A stretch of 16,948 nucleotides of DNA from Pirellulaceae bacterium (lineage in GTDB: Bacteria; Planctomycetota; Planctomycetia; Pirellulales; Pirellulaceae). The stretch covers positions 1 to 16,948 of the forward strand of contig JAKVBZ010000097.1 of assembly GCA_022448645.1 (NCBI GenBank). Reading direction: 5' to 3'. The first letter of the stretch is position 1; each line of letters begins with the position of its first letter. Made by a program: the position numbers and the translations under genes. Shown here piece after piece: positions 1-7,784 of the stretch. The notes beneath the pieces were generated by a model that searched no databases, was not told the origin of the DNA, and saw only the letters and a list, made by a program, of their open reading frames with translations.

Positions 1-60
1 TGGGGCTACAAGCCAGTTACTCTCCGGAACGAACCTCCTGATGCACTGCTGGCCACGTAG
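1..60 (+). CDS. Possible C-terminal tail of a gene starting left of the window
   Basis: Frame 1 is open from the left edge to a TAG at 58-60 and would encode 19 residues ending in PPDALLAT. The other two plus frames give a very basic peptide or stop early. The stretch is too short to assign to any family, and random sequence could also stay open for this length. It is listed only because the window edge falls inside it. Confidence 0.25.
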   Translation, partial: WGYKPVTLRNEPPDALLAT

Positions 61-384
61 GAAGCGTTCAAGACGGAGATGAATCACCGACGAGATGAAC
101 GTTGGGAGCTTACGACCGATATTCACATATCTGCCTGCAGGACATCGTGAGAACGCTGAAGGGCTTGTCTGACCAGAAACCACATGAAGAACAAGAGCTG
201 CGAGCCACAGGCACAGACGATACCGTGGAGGGTGTTCAGAACCTGCACAGCACCTGGCTCAGCGTGCAAAGAGGAAACTTAAGAGGATGATCGTTCACCG
301 GCGCCACAAGAAGCTCTCGTCCCTACCAATCCAATGGGGGATCTGTGCGACCATTTGCCAAGTGATGCGCTAGCAGGCAAGAAG
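61..384. other. Non-coding spacer left of tRNA-Ser
   Basis: About 320 bases without a convincing gene. The 62-codon frame from a TTG near 102 has no ribosome binding site and an unstructured translation. I see no intrinsic terminator with a T-tract on the minus strand directly after the tRNA, so how that transcript ends is not visible. Confidence 0.4.
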
Positions 385-466
385 CGGAGGGCATGGGACT
401 CGAACCCACAACCGGTTACCCGGCACCTCATTTCCAGTGAGGCCGCTAGCCATTCGCTTACCCTCC
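385..466 (-). tRNA. tRNA-Ser (anticodon GGA)
   Basis: The minus strand folds as a class II tRNA. The 7-bp acceptor stem GGAGGGT/GCCCTCC closes with a G.T pair. The anticodon stem CCTCA/TGAGG has a 7-base loop CTGGAAA, which reads anticodon GGA. The long variable arm has a CCGG/CCGG stem, as expected for serine, and the T-arm carries the TTCGAGT loop. CCA is not encoded. The gene lies 100 bases after the rho stop on the same strand. It decodes UCC and UCU. Confidence 0.95.
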
Positions 467-478
467 TCGAAGTTTTGC

Positions 479-531
479 GGCCGACTGGGCCTGCCGCTGG
501 AATTAGCGTATCAGATTTGTGATAGTCGGCC
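479..531. repeat. 8-bp inverted repeat between rho and tRNA-Ser
   Basis: GGCCGACT at 479-486 and AGTCGGCC at 524-531 are perfect complements separated by 37 bases. No T-tract follows on either strand, so it is not a standard intrinsic terminator. It could form a long-loop stem in the rho 3' transcript or a protein site. It may also be chance. Confidence 0.3.
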
Positions 532-534
532 AAG
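505..534 (-). promoter_or_regulatory. Weak candidate promoter for tRNA-Ser
   Basis: On the minus strand, TTGGCC (529-534) and TACGCT (505-510) are separated by 17 bases, the optimal sigma70 spacing. Each hexamer matches the consensus only partly. The predicted start would leave a leader of roughly 30 bases before the tRNA. The alternative is read-through from rho. Confidence 0.25.
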
Positions 535-566
535 CTCGTCCGCCACAGATTACGAATCGCGATAAA

Positions 567-1853
567 CTAATCCAACGTGTTGGCTCCAGCAATGAGCTGA
601 ATGAATTCAGCGTTCGTCTTGAACTTGCCCAGTTGTTTCGTCAGCTGCTCCATGGCATCGACATGGTGCATGGACGTAAGTGTGCGTCGCAGCATGGTGA
701 CCGCGTGCAACATCTCCGGATTGTGCAACAGTTCTTCTCGACGTGTACCCGATTGGCCAATATCGATCGCCGGCCAGACTCTCCGGTCCGCCAATTTCCT
801 GTCGAGCACTAATTCCATATTTCCCGTGCCCTTGAACTCTTGGAAAATCAGTTCATCCATACGGCTACCGGTATCGATTAACGCAGTACCGACAATCGTC
901 AATGAACCACCTTCTTCAAACGCACGTGCGGTGGCAAAGAGTTTTTTGGGGATATCCATCGCCTTGATGTCGACACCACCGGACATCGTACGGCCAGTAT
1001 TCCCAATCCATTTGTTGAATGCCCGCGCCAGTCGGGTAATCGAATCCATCAACAAGAACACGTCCTGTCCCATTTCTGCCAAACGACGACAGCGGTCCAC
1101 GATCAGCTGCGACAGACGGACATGACTTTCGACATCCTGGTCCAAGCTGCTGGCGATCACTTCGCCGTTCACGTGGCGAACCATGTCAGTCACTTCTTCC
1201 GGGCGTTCGTCGATCAGCAATACCATCAAATGGATATCCGGATAGTTCTCGGAAATTCCTTGGCTGATATGGCGGAGCAATATCGTTTTCCCAGTACGGG
1301 GCGGTGCCACGATCAGAGCTCGCTGGCCTTTGCCCAGCGGTGTCAGCAAGTCCATGACTCGGGTGGACAGCGGTTCCGGACCGACTTCCAGGGTTAACCA
1401 TTGTTCGGGGTTGATCGGTGTCAACTCTTCAAACGTTTTTACGTCGCCGTAGTCTTCCGGCGCCATCCCGTCCACCATGGTGATTTCACGCAGTCGTGGG
1501 CCTTGTTGGCGTCGTCCTTGTTGGACCATACCACTGAGCATCACGCCTTGGCGCAACTGATACTTTTCGATCATGGTTCCCGGAACGAACGGGTCGGAAC
1601 GTTCTCGGGCGTAATTGTTCTCTGGACTGCGTAAGAATCCGTATCCGTTAGGATGCAGTTCTAACAATCCGTGTCCCGGCTGCAGCGGCAGCGGTTCACC
1701 ATTTTCGCCGCCTTCGAACTCAAGTTTGCCGGTGGGTGTCAACGACGAACTGACTTGTCGCCGTCGGCGTCCTCGGCCCCGTCCGTTTTGCTGACCGCGC
1801 GACCCAGAATTGGACTTCGTGTTAGTGCCGCGTTTTCGTGTCCTTTTTGCCAT
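567..1853 (-). CDS. rho: Transcription termination factor Rho
   Basis: A 428-residue RecA-fold hexameric RNA helicase that ends Rho-dependent transcripts by ATP-driven translocation on nascent RNA. Residues about 60-85 carry the OB-fold RNA-binding motif (NGYGFLRS). Walker A is APPRTGKT (183-190) and Walker B is VFLLMD (265-270). The Q-loop is GGVDIKAMDIPKK (about 292-304) and the R-loop/arginine-finger region is GSRMDE...GTGNMELVLDRKLADRR (about 329-358). The family's N-terminal helical region is largely replaced by about 35 residues rich in Arg, Gly, Lys and Ser. The ATG at 1851-1853 has an AGGTG ribosome site six bases upstream, which fixes the start. The stop is TAG. The gene appears monocistronic, with tRNA-Ser behind it. 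Motif order and conservation leave little doubt. Confidence 0.98.
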   Translation of the reverse strand: MAKRTRKRGTNTKSNSGSRGQQNGRGRGRRRRQVSSSLTPTGKLEFEGGENGEPLPLQPGHGLLELHPNGYGFLRSPENNYARERSDPFVPGTMIEKYQLRQGVMLSGMVQQGRRQQGPRLREITMVDGMAPEDYGDVKTFEELTPINPEQWLTLEVGPEPLSTRVMDLLTPLGKGQRALIVAPPRTGKTILLRHISQGISENYPDIHLMVLLIDERPEEVTDMVRHVNGEVIASSLDQDVESHVRLSQLIVDRCRRLAEMGQDVFLLMDSITRLARAFNKWIGNTGRTMSGGVDIKAMDIPKKLFATARAFEEGGSLTIVGTALIDTGSRMDELIFQEFKGTGNMELVLDRKLADRRVWPAIDIGQSGTRREELLHNPEMLHAVTMLRRTLTSMHHVDAMEQLTKQLGKFKTNAEFIQLIAGANTLD

Positions 1854-2811
1854 GGATCACCTATGACTACCAAGTGCATTGCGCAAGGCGAGTGGTGCCG
1901 AACCGTCGCAAAAGCGCGTAAAATTTCTCTTGAACCCACATGGGCTCTAGAGGATCAACGATTACTGGAACTAAAACGTCCTCAAATCCAGCAAAAACTC
2001 AAAGAGTTAGACAAAATGAATCCGAGTTGTATGGGGCCAGAACGACTACCATTTCCGTAAACGGTCTAATGCCCTTTAAAATAGGCAGATCAACTACTTG
2101 GATCCCTCGAAACTTCGTCATTCGACGTTGCTACGAGACGTAAAGATTTAACATGCCATCTGCGAATCAATCGCGGCTCAGTTTAAGAGTCGTTGGTCAG
2201 CCCCACCAAACCAACGTAGCAGAGATCAAACTCCACTACCTCTGTAAGGGGCCGGTCCAGAGAATGAATCTTTATTGGACCACAGGAGTGCCTGAGTGAC
2301 AGGCAGAAGCTCAACTATCGGCATCTTAATCATGTATTCGTCCCTGTCAAGCGATGTATCAACAGAATCGCTTGAAATGAGATATTTTCTTTGAAATTTC
2401 TCGGTGCAACGCCCGAAAATTGCCCACGTTCCCCACAATTCGTATAGTCAACGGGCGTTTTGGACAGTTCGCTACGTTCAGCATTGGAGTACGGGTTGAG
2501 TCGTTTAAAAAGGACGCGATGTTTTCATGGGACCATTCCAACCGGGAGATTATGCGTTTCGATCGGACAATCCTTGAGGCAGCCGGACCTGGAGCCGGCC
2601 TTTCAAACCTTGGGACTACGCAGCAGACGGGCAAATTGCCTGCTTTGTTCGGCGAGCGTAGCTGCAACTGGTTTTTACTGTAGTCCGATAATTGGAATAA
2701 CCGATACGGTTTCACAAGCGGACTTTTCGGACCACTCTGCTGGCTGTGGGTTTGTCCAGGCACCGACCCCGAAAACGTTGTTGCGAATATTCCATAGAAG
2801 GTGACTTCGTC
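1854..2811. other. Long gene-poor region between rho and the thioredoxin-like gene
   Basis: About 950 bases between divergent genes with no convincing CDS. The open frames at 2359-2763 (minus) and 2420-2683 (plus) give low-complexity or unpatterned translations and no ribosome site. Structures visible here are a 6-bp hairpin TGCCTG-agtga-CAGGCA (2289-2305), an 8-bp long-loop inverted repeat AACGCCCG/CGGGCGTT (2408-2459) and a CCGATA direct repeat (2685 and 2701). The region must hold the promoters of both flanking genes, but I cannot place them with confidence. Confidence 0.4.
1863..2060 (+). CDS. Doubtful small ORF, 65 residues
   Basis: An ATG-initiated frame whose second half looks like an amphipathic helix (LEDQRLLELKRPQIQQKL, then ...MGPERLPFP). 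I recognise no family. Against it, the ATG lies only nine bases from the divergent rho ATG, inside the rho ribosome binding region, and it has no Shine-Dalgarno site of its own. It may be a relic of a longer gene or a chance frame. Confidence 0.18.
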   Translation: MTTKCIAQGEWCRTVAKARKISLEPTWALEDQRLLELKRPQIQQKLKELDKMNPSCMGPERLPFP

Positions 2812-4191
2812 ATGCGAAAAAAAATGAAACGATACATGATCGTGAGCATGTTGCTGGTACTAGCTGGCCAGCAGGAAATCCATGCACAGCAGGCCATGAC
2901 TTGGGCACCCAGCATCGCCGTAGCACAGCAGGTTGCCGCTCGGCAGCAGCAGCTTGTCTTGGTTCACTTTTGGGCTCCAACGTGTGGACCGTGTGTGAGA
3001 ATGGAACAGACGGTATTTGCAGACCCGCAAGTGATTGAGTCGGTAAATCGAAAATACGTTCCGGTCAAAATTAACGTCAATGAGCACCCTAGGGTTGCTA
3101 CTCAGTATGGAATCCAACAGATGCCAATGGACGTCGTTTTGACGCCTAGTGGGCAAGTGATCTTTCGCGGACCCAGTCCCCAAACTTCTCAAGGATTCAT
3201 AGGCCATTATCAGAAATTGGCTGCGTCTCATCAGGCAGGAAACTCAACTTTAGCTCAGGCACATCCACAAGTTTCGGGTTTTGCGCCGACATCTGCGGTG
3301 GCCACGAACGAACCGACAAGTCGCTACTCACAGCCCGTAGGCGGTTACGCACCGCAGGCAGCGTCACCTGCCATTCAAACATCTCAGTTCTCACCTGAGA
3401 CTCCCAGTCCCCAACACAACTGGCAAAATCAACCTGCTGCGAATGCGTGGGCAGGCAATGCTGCGTCCCAATCAGCTAACGGATATGTTAGTCCAGCAGC
3501 GGCACCGAGCAACGTAGCTTTAGGCAATGGTGGGGTTGCCGGTCCGGCTACTAGCCCCCACGTGAATCCGCCTCAGTATGGCTTGCCACAACAGCCTCCG
3601 GCGGGGCGATCACCGTATGGTGGTGCGCCTGCCTTTGCAGGGGCTCCTGCGGTACCGCCGCCGACGGGTCAACCTAACGTGCCACTCACACACCACCAGC
3701 GAGATTTTGCTCAACACCAGGTCGCCGACGCTCGTTATCACTCAGCGAATGGTGTTGCTCCACCTATCAATCAGGCTCCGGCGGGGAATCCTCCCAACGG
3801 CATGGACGGTTATTGTCCTGTGACGCTGCAAGAGCAAAGTCGTTGGCAATTGGGAGACGTACGTTGGGGAGCGATCCACCGCGGACGTACCTATCTGTTT
3901 TCCGGTCCGGGCGAACAGCAACGATTTATGAATAATCCCGACTTTTATGCACCGATGCTATCGGGCCACGATCCTGTTCAATACATCGAAAGTGGTCATC
4001 TCGTCAGCGGTACACGTGAGCATGGTGTCTTCTACCGTCAGCAAGTCTACCTGTTCTCTAGCGAAAAGACACTCGACAGGTTCTGGAAGGCCCCAGAGCA
4101 ATACCACGCGGCAGCTTATCAGGCGATGCGTCAGGCCGACGCTGCCGAATTGGCGAACCAACCATCGAACAGATCGACGACTCAACGTTAG
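2812..4191 (+). CDS. Secreted thioredoxin-like protein with tandem YHS-like C-terminal units
   Basis: 459 residues. Residues 1-25 form a basic signal peptide likely cut after IHA. Residues about 30-140 are a thioredoxin fold with the redox motif CGPC (58-61, in WAPTCGPC) and the cis-proline region QMPMDVV (P105). Residues about 145-330 are a disordered linker rich in Pro, Gln, Ala, Ser and Gly. Residues about 332-385 and 385-435 are two related YHS-like units, recognisable by YCPV/HDPV starts and paired YLFS motifs. The likely role is thiol-disulfide chemistry or metal-linked redox on the cell surface or in the periplasm, inferred from the domains; no substrate is visible. The ATG at 2812 is preferred over an upstream in-frame start at 2746, because it has GAAGGTG eight bases upstream and opens a proper signal peptide. 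No partner gene lies nearby. Confidence 0.88.
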   Translation: MRKKMKRYMIVSMLLVLAGQQEIHAQQAMTWAPSIAVAQQVAARQQQLVLVHFWAPTCGPCVRMEQTVFADPQVIESVNRKYVPVKINVNEHPRVATQYGIQQMPMDVVLTPSGQVIFRGPSPQTSQGFIGHYQKLAASHQAGNSTLAQAHPQVSGFAPTSAVATNEPTSRYSQPVGGYAPQAASPAIQTSQFSPETPSPQHNWQNQPAANAWAGNAASQSANGYVSPAAAPSNVALGNGGVAGPATSPHVNPPQYGLPQQPPAGRSPYGGAPAFAGAPAVPPPTGQPNVPLTHHQRDFAQHQVADARYHSANGVAPPINQAPAGNPPNGMDGYCPVTLQEQSRWQLGDVRWGAIHRGRTYLFSGPGEQQRFMNNPDFYAPMLSGHDPVQYIESGHLVSGTREHGVFYRQQVYLFSSEKTLDRFWKAPEQYHAAAYQAMRQADAAELANQPSNRSTTQR

Positions 4192-4572
4192 TGCAGTTCC
4201 CTGGGCCGGTGTTCATGAGCATTGGCTTTCTAGTGCCTTTTATCGTTTGTGCGATTCTTGTCTAGTGCAAACAGTGGCAAACAGGTAAGCGGCGGTCTCG
4301 TGTCCCTTGATGCCGTCGTTCTTAGGAACGAATCGTACTCAACTCTGCCACATTTGTCGGTCTTGTTTCGATATGATTTTGTCTGAAGGACGTTATGGAC
4401 TTGGCGAGTGATGGCTATTGTGGGGTCGTCACAGGCGGCGTTGCGTGCGGTCATTGCAATCTTGGCTCATTGCACACGCTTGATTCATCTGTCCTTGCCA
4501 GTTCCAATAGGGTCGTCTTGTTTCTTGTTCCTAGCGTCCATTGGACCTTCCTTTCAACGAAAGCCTTCAACG
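4192..4572. other. Intergenic region before glucose dehydrogenase
   Basis: About 380 bases. The dehydrogenase frame stays open upstream to an ATG at 4408, but that extension has no family similarity and no ribosome site, so I treat it as non-coding. It contains a perfect 6-bp hairpin TCGTTC-ttag-GAACGA (4316-4331) without a T-tract. No clear promoter hexamers were found. Confidence 0.4.
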
Positions 4573-5700
4573 ATGAAAGCTGTTGCGGTCTATCCTGGTA
4601 AGGTAAATAGCGTTCACTTAGAAGATGTTCCGCCTGTTTCTTTGGATGACATTCCTGTACCGCCCCACTCACCGCCTGCCGATCCATCACGCGGTGTGCT
4701 TGTGAAGGTCTTGAAAATCGGAGTGGACGCGACGGATCGTGAGATAAATGATGCCTTATATGGTCAGGCTCCCCAGGAGTGCGACTATTTGGTGATTGGC
4801 CACGAATGCTTTGGGATCGTAGAAGATGTCGGTAATCAAGTCCGTCATGTGCAACCGGGGGATTATGTGACGGCTACGGTGCGTCGTCCAGGTTCTTCCA
4901 TCTATGACATGATTGGAACCAACGACATGACAAGCGAGGAGGAATACTTTGAGCGTGGTATCAATTTGTTGCCTGGGTTTATGACTGAGTACTTCGTGGA
5001 GGACGCAGAATACATTGTCAAAGTACCGCCTGGGCTCAAGCATTTGCATGTGTTGATGGAACCGATGAGCTGTGCGGCCAAAGCGATAGCTCAAGCATTC
5101 GAAGCGCAGCAGCGGATGAAGGTGTGGAGTCCGCAGCGGGCCTTCGTCATGGGGGCGGGTCAAATCGGCATCTTGGCGACACTCATTCTGCGACTTCGAG
5201 GGCTCGAAGTTCATACGATTGCTCGTCGGCGTCCTCCTCGGTTGCCCGCTGATATCGTTGAATCCATGGGGGCTCACTATGTAAGTATCGAAGAGGAACC
5301 CATCAATAGAATTGCTGAGAGGGTTGGTAAACCGGACATCATTTTGGAGGCTTCCGGCAGCAGCGAAGTAGCCTTTGGTGCTATGCAAGTACTTGCCAAC
5401 AACGGAGCAATGGTCTGGCACAGTATCACGGGGTCCGACCGACAAATTAAGGTACCCACAGATCAAATCAATATTGAATGGGTTCTAGGCAATAAATTGT
5501 TGTTGGGGTCCGTCAACGCCAATCGGAATCACTTTGAACTTGGTATCAAAGAATTGGCTCTGGGTGAGGTCATGTATCCTGGAGTCATTGAACGAATTCT
5601 TACGCATCCGGTGGATGGATTGGATAATTATTCTGAAATGATGCGATTACTCGTGGAAGATCGCGAAGCTCTGAAAGTCTATGTCAACGTGGCTGTGTGA
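4573..5700 (+). CDS. gdh: Glucose 1-dehydrogenase, zinc-dependent MDR family (haloarchaeal-type)
   Basis: 375 residues. It should oxidise glucose or a similar aldose to the lactone with NAD(P)+ in the cytoplasm. Start MKA, then GVDATDRE (50-57), GHE (76-78), TATVRRP (100-106), YFERGI (125-130) and MEP (162-164) match the archaeal glucose dehydrogenase family. By alignment from memory, the catalytic zinc ligands would be D52, H77 and E163, with E78 nearby. The usual Cys ligand is Asp here, as in haloarchaeal enzymes, and the four-Cys structural zinc lobe is absent. The nucleotide-binding turn is GAGQIG (194-199), and the family's conserved C-terminal GSVNAN is at 312-317. The start is chosen by family length; no good ribosome site is visible. 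It converges with the Gfo/Idh/MocA gene. Substrate and cofactor preference are inferred. Confidence 0.85.
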   Translation: MKAVAVYPGKVNSVHLEDVPPVSLDDIPVPPHSPPADPSRGVLVKVLKIGVDATDREINDALYGQAPQECDYLVIGHECFGIVEDVGNQVRHVQPGDYVTATVRRPGSSIYDMIGTNDMTSEEEYFERGINLLPGFMTEYFVEDAEYIVKVPPGLKHLHVLMEPMSCAAKAIAQAFEAQQRMKVWSPQRAFVMGAGQIGILATLILRLRGLEVHTIARRRPPRLPADIVESMGAHYVSIEEEPINRIAERVGKPDIILEASGSSEVAFGAMQVLANNGAMVWHSITGSDRQIKVPTDQINIEWVLGNKLLLGSVNANRNHFELGIKELALGEVMYPGVIERILTHPVDGLDNYSEMMRLLVEDREALKVYVNVAV

Positions 5701-5804
5701 CGACGATTCAATTCGGTCTCCTTCGAGTTGCAAACTCCGGTGGCTGACGTTCGAGCAGAAACGTTCGAACTAGCACTGCGGCGGCAGTCTGTCTTTGCGA
5801 TTTC

Positions 5805-5889
5805 CCAAGGTTGAGACGTCCGCCTGCATCGACGCCATTGTCATTCGGAGTCCTTCATTCCTCATTCAGAGGTTGTCGACCAACCTTGG
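5805..5889. repeat. Competing inverted repeats between convergent genes
   Basis: CCAAGGTTG (5805-5813) is the perfect complement of CAACCTTGG (5881-5889). The second arm can also pair locally with AGGTTG (5870-5875), giving a 6-bp hairpin with loop TCGAC. The two pairings exclude each other. The element lies between the stop of the glucose dehydrogenase gene and the end of the convergent oxidoreductase gene, so it may act in 3' end formation. No T-tract is present. Confidence 0.35.
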
Positions 5890-5903
5890 CCTGCACTCGA
5901 TGA

Positions 5904-6989
5904 TTAGGTCCATTTATGGATCCGCACGGACGGTCCGTTCTGTTCCGCAGACCTCTGGCAGGCATCTAGATAGCTTTGGACCTGTGCGCCTCGCACCATA
6001 TCGGGTTGGTCTGGATTTCCCGTGCGTATGGCGCGGACAAATCTTTGGTAAATGGTCGGAGTCGGACGGAGCGTGCGTTGTTTCCACCGAGCTGCCGACT
6101 GGTCTTTCCCGCGACAAATCCACAATATATTGTCGCCTTGGTCCAGGTCAAATTTCAAACTGCCGTCCGTTCCGTGCACCGTGAGAGCGATATTGTTCAT
6201 GTACCCTGTTGCCCAGCGTGTTGTGTGGCAGACTCCCACCGCACCATTTTGAAACGTCAAACGAATCACGGCTGTGTCATTCGCATCTAACGCTTGCCCG
6301 TCCCATTGGGTGTGCGACTGTCCAGCGCGATCGGTTTTGGGAAAGGTTGCCAAGCTGCAATCGAGAGACCGTACATCGCCTGTGATTGCGGAGACGAGAT
6401 CTAGTAGATGGGAGCCAACGTCTCCTAAAACCCCCAGCGATCCCTGCGACGTTTGTAACCGCCAAACAAATTGGGAGTCTTGCCAATGTCCCCATGTGGT
6501 TTCGCCGACAAGCCACGACTGCAAATAATGCCCGTGTACGTGGCGGGGTTCTCCCAGGTCTCCTCGCTGGACGATCCGGATGGCTTCCTGTACAGCCGGA
6601 CTGTTGCGGTAGGAAAAATTCACCAGATGCCGGACATCGTGACGCTCAGTGGCCTTGATCGCACTGCGAGCCACACGCCGTGCGTCGCTCAAATTGGTGG
6701 CCAGCGGCTTTTCGCACAATACATGTTTTCCAGCTTTGAAAGCTGGTAAGCAAACGCTTGTGTGGTGCTGGTCTGGAGTCACCACACTCACAGCATCACA
6801 CAGGCTCAGTAAGTCGTTCAGGCTTTCAGTTACCGTTTGCACCTGATGTTGTTGAGCAAATTGTTGCGCACGAGATCGTTCGACGTCAAAGCAGGCGCGC
6901 AAACGGACGCCCCGCAATTCACGATAACGACGCGCATGAGTGTTCGCCATACCACCGGTACCGACGATTCCCATGTTGATGGCAGCCAT
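5904..6989 (-). CDS. Gfo/Idh/MocA family oxidoreductase
   Basis: 361 residues, an NAD(P)-dependent sugar or sugar-acid dehydrogenase fold. The N-terminal Rossmann turn is GTGGMA (10-15), the conserved substrate/cofactor motif CEKP is at 92-95, and the active-site segment GDVGSHLLD (189-197) carries the Asp/His pair of the family (D190, H194). The C-terminal alpha/beta domain spans about residues 125-350. The ATG at 6987-6989 has AGGGATAGGA just upstream. A longer frame to 7226 only overlaps the previous gene out of frame. It is the last gene of the minus-strand operon, 19 bases after the preceding stop. There is no Tat or Sec signal, so it should be cytoplasmic, unlike many planctomycete relatives. 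Enzymes of this family create or reduce 3-keto sugars, which fits the DUF1080 protein upstream; the exact substrate is unknown. Confidence 0.88.
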   Translation of the reverse strand: MAAINMGIVGTGGMANTHARRYRELRGVRLRACFDVERSRAQQFAQQHQVQTVTESLNDLLSLCDAVSVVTPDQHHTSVCLPAFKAGKHVLCEKPLATNLSDARRVARSAIKATERHDVRHLVNFSYRNSPAVQEAIRIVQRGDLGEPRHVHGHYLQSWLVGETTWGHWQDSQFVWRLQTSQGSLGVLGDVGSHLLDLVSAITGDVRSLDCSLATFPKTDRAGQSHTQWDGQALDANDTAVIRLTFQNGAVGVCHTTRWATGYMNNIALTVHGTDGSLKFDLDQGDNILWICRGKDQSAARWKQRTLRPTPTIYQRFVRAIRTGNPDQPDMVRGAQVQSYLDACQRSAEQNGPSVRIHKWT

Positions 6990-7008
6990 GTTCCTATCCC
7001 TGAACTCG

Positions 7009-7755
7009 CTACTTTTCCAGCACCGCTTTGGCGTCAATGGTGGCGTGGGACGTACCGTTCGAGATAACGCGCTGATTCTCTCGAATGAGTTGGTCCAAGA
7101 GCGGCATGACCAGCTGACGGTAGATCTTTTCAGCCAGTGGCAATGCTTGGAGCCGCTGCATGGTTTCGTACAGTGGCGCGCCTTCGGCCGTCGATAACTC
7201 CACTTCGATCGTACGTCCTTCCGCATCGATCAACACGGCAATATAACCTCCAGGTTCATTAGGTTCAGAGCCCACGCGTCGCACTTGATGGATCTGAGCG
7301 GTAGCAATGTCGATGTCTCCTTCCGTTGGCTCTTCAGGCGGTACGTCGGCTCGATCGGAAATACCAATCCATTTGGAAAGGTGTTCCGTCAACTCATCAA
7401 CCGCTTGCGGCGACGAAATCGTTTCCAGTCTCGCTCCAAGCTGAGTTAACTGGTCTTGGTTCTCTTCCACGGAATGTTGTTGGGACTTGTCGATCCAGCT
7501 ATTCAACGACGCCTTGACCGCAGAGAAGGTGTGGTCGACAGATGGTACGGTTTGTTGCACGCGGACCGATGCTGCCTGTGTGGTACCTGAATGATCGGCT
7601 GGCGAAGCCAGTAAATTTAACGGAGCGGAATTTTGATCCGAGCCAACCGAGCCAGTAGACACGGGCCAAAAGACTGCGAATCCCAGCACGCAACCGTGCA
7701 GAACTAAAGACACTTCTAGTGCCAAGCGGCGTTCTGTATTTGAGGAGATGGTCAT
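7009..7755 (-). CDS. Membrane-anchored protein of unknown function, TonB-like topology
   Basis: 248 residues from the ATG at 7755, or 259 from a TTG at 7788 that overlaps the upstream stop (TTGA). One N-terminal membrane segment spans about residues 12-32 and carries S16-x3-H20, the spacing seen in the TonB anchor. A polar, partly helical region follows (about 75-130), then a short PPEEP stretch (139-143). The C-terminal part has alternating beta/alpha character (GGYIAVLIDAEGRTIEVEL at 169-187, helix at 195-230). I do not recognise a named family; a TonB-like or other envelope protein is possible, but the proline-rich spanner is missing. It lies between the DUF1080 and Gfo/Idh/MocA genes. A hairpin directly before the ATG could make its translation depend on the upstream gene. 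Confidence 0.7.
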   Translation of the reverse strand: MTISSNTERRLALEVSLVLHGCVLGFAVFWPVSTGSVGSDQNSAPLNLLASPADHSGTTQAASVRVQQTVPSVDHTFSAVKASLNSWIDKSQQHSVEENQDQLTQLGARLETISSPQAVDELTEHLSKWIGISDRADVPPEEPTEGDIDIATAQIHQVRRVGSEPNEPGGYIAVLIDAEGRTIEVELSTAEGAPLYETMQRLQALPLAEKIYRQLVMPLLDQLIRENQRVISNGTSHATIDAKAVLEK

Positions 7756-7756
7756 T

Positions 7757-7774
7757 CGGAGAAAATACTCTCCG
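7757..7774 (-). promoter_or_regulatory. Hairpin over the ribosome site of the 7755 start
   Basis: CGGAGA (7757-7762) and TCTCCG (7769-7774) are perfect complements with a 6-base loop. On the transcript the hairpin ends one base before the ATG and holds the only GGAG that could serve as a Shine-Dalgarno site. The upstream DUF1080 stop at 7785-7787 is about ten bases before the hairpin, so a terminating ribosome could open it. This suggests translational coupling; the mechanism is inferred. Confidence 0.45.
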
Positions 7775-7784
7775 CATTGTGGGT

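Noticed and set aside
601..1125. 174-codon plus-strand frame antisense to rho
   Set aside because: It is a shadow of the strongly conserved rho gene and shows no family motifs or ribosome site.
2359..2763. 134-codon minus-strand frame in the long spacer
   Set aside because: No start signal, no recognisable domain, and composition typical of non-coding DNA.
4408..4572. Upstream extension of the glucose dehydrogenase frame
   Set aside because: The family starts at MKA; the added 55 residues have no similarity to it and no ribosome site.
4756..5466. 236-codon minus-strand frame antisense to the glucose dehydrogenase gene
   Set aside because: Long only because the opposite strand codes; the translation is rich in His, Arg and Thr without domain pattern.
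6990..7226. N-terminal extension of the Gfo/Idh/MocA frame
   Set aside because: It overlaps the preceding gene out of frame, has a very basic random composition, and the Rossmann motif requires the start at 6989.
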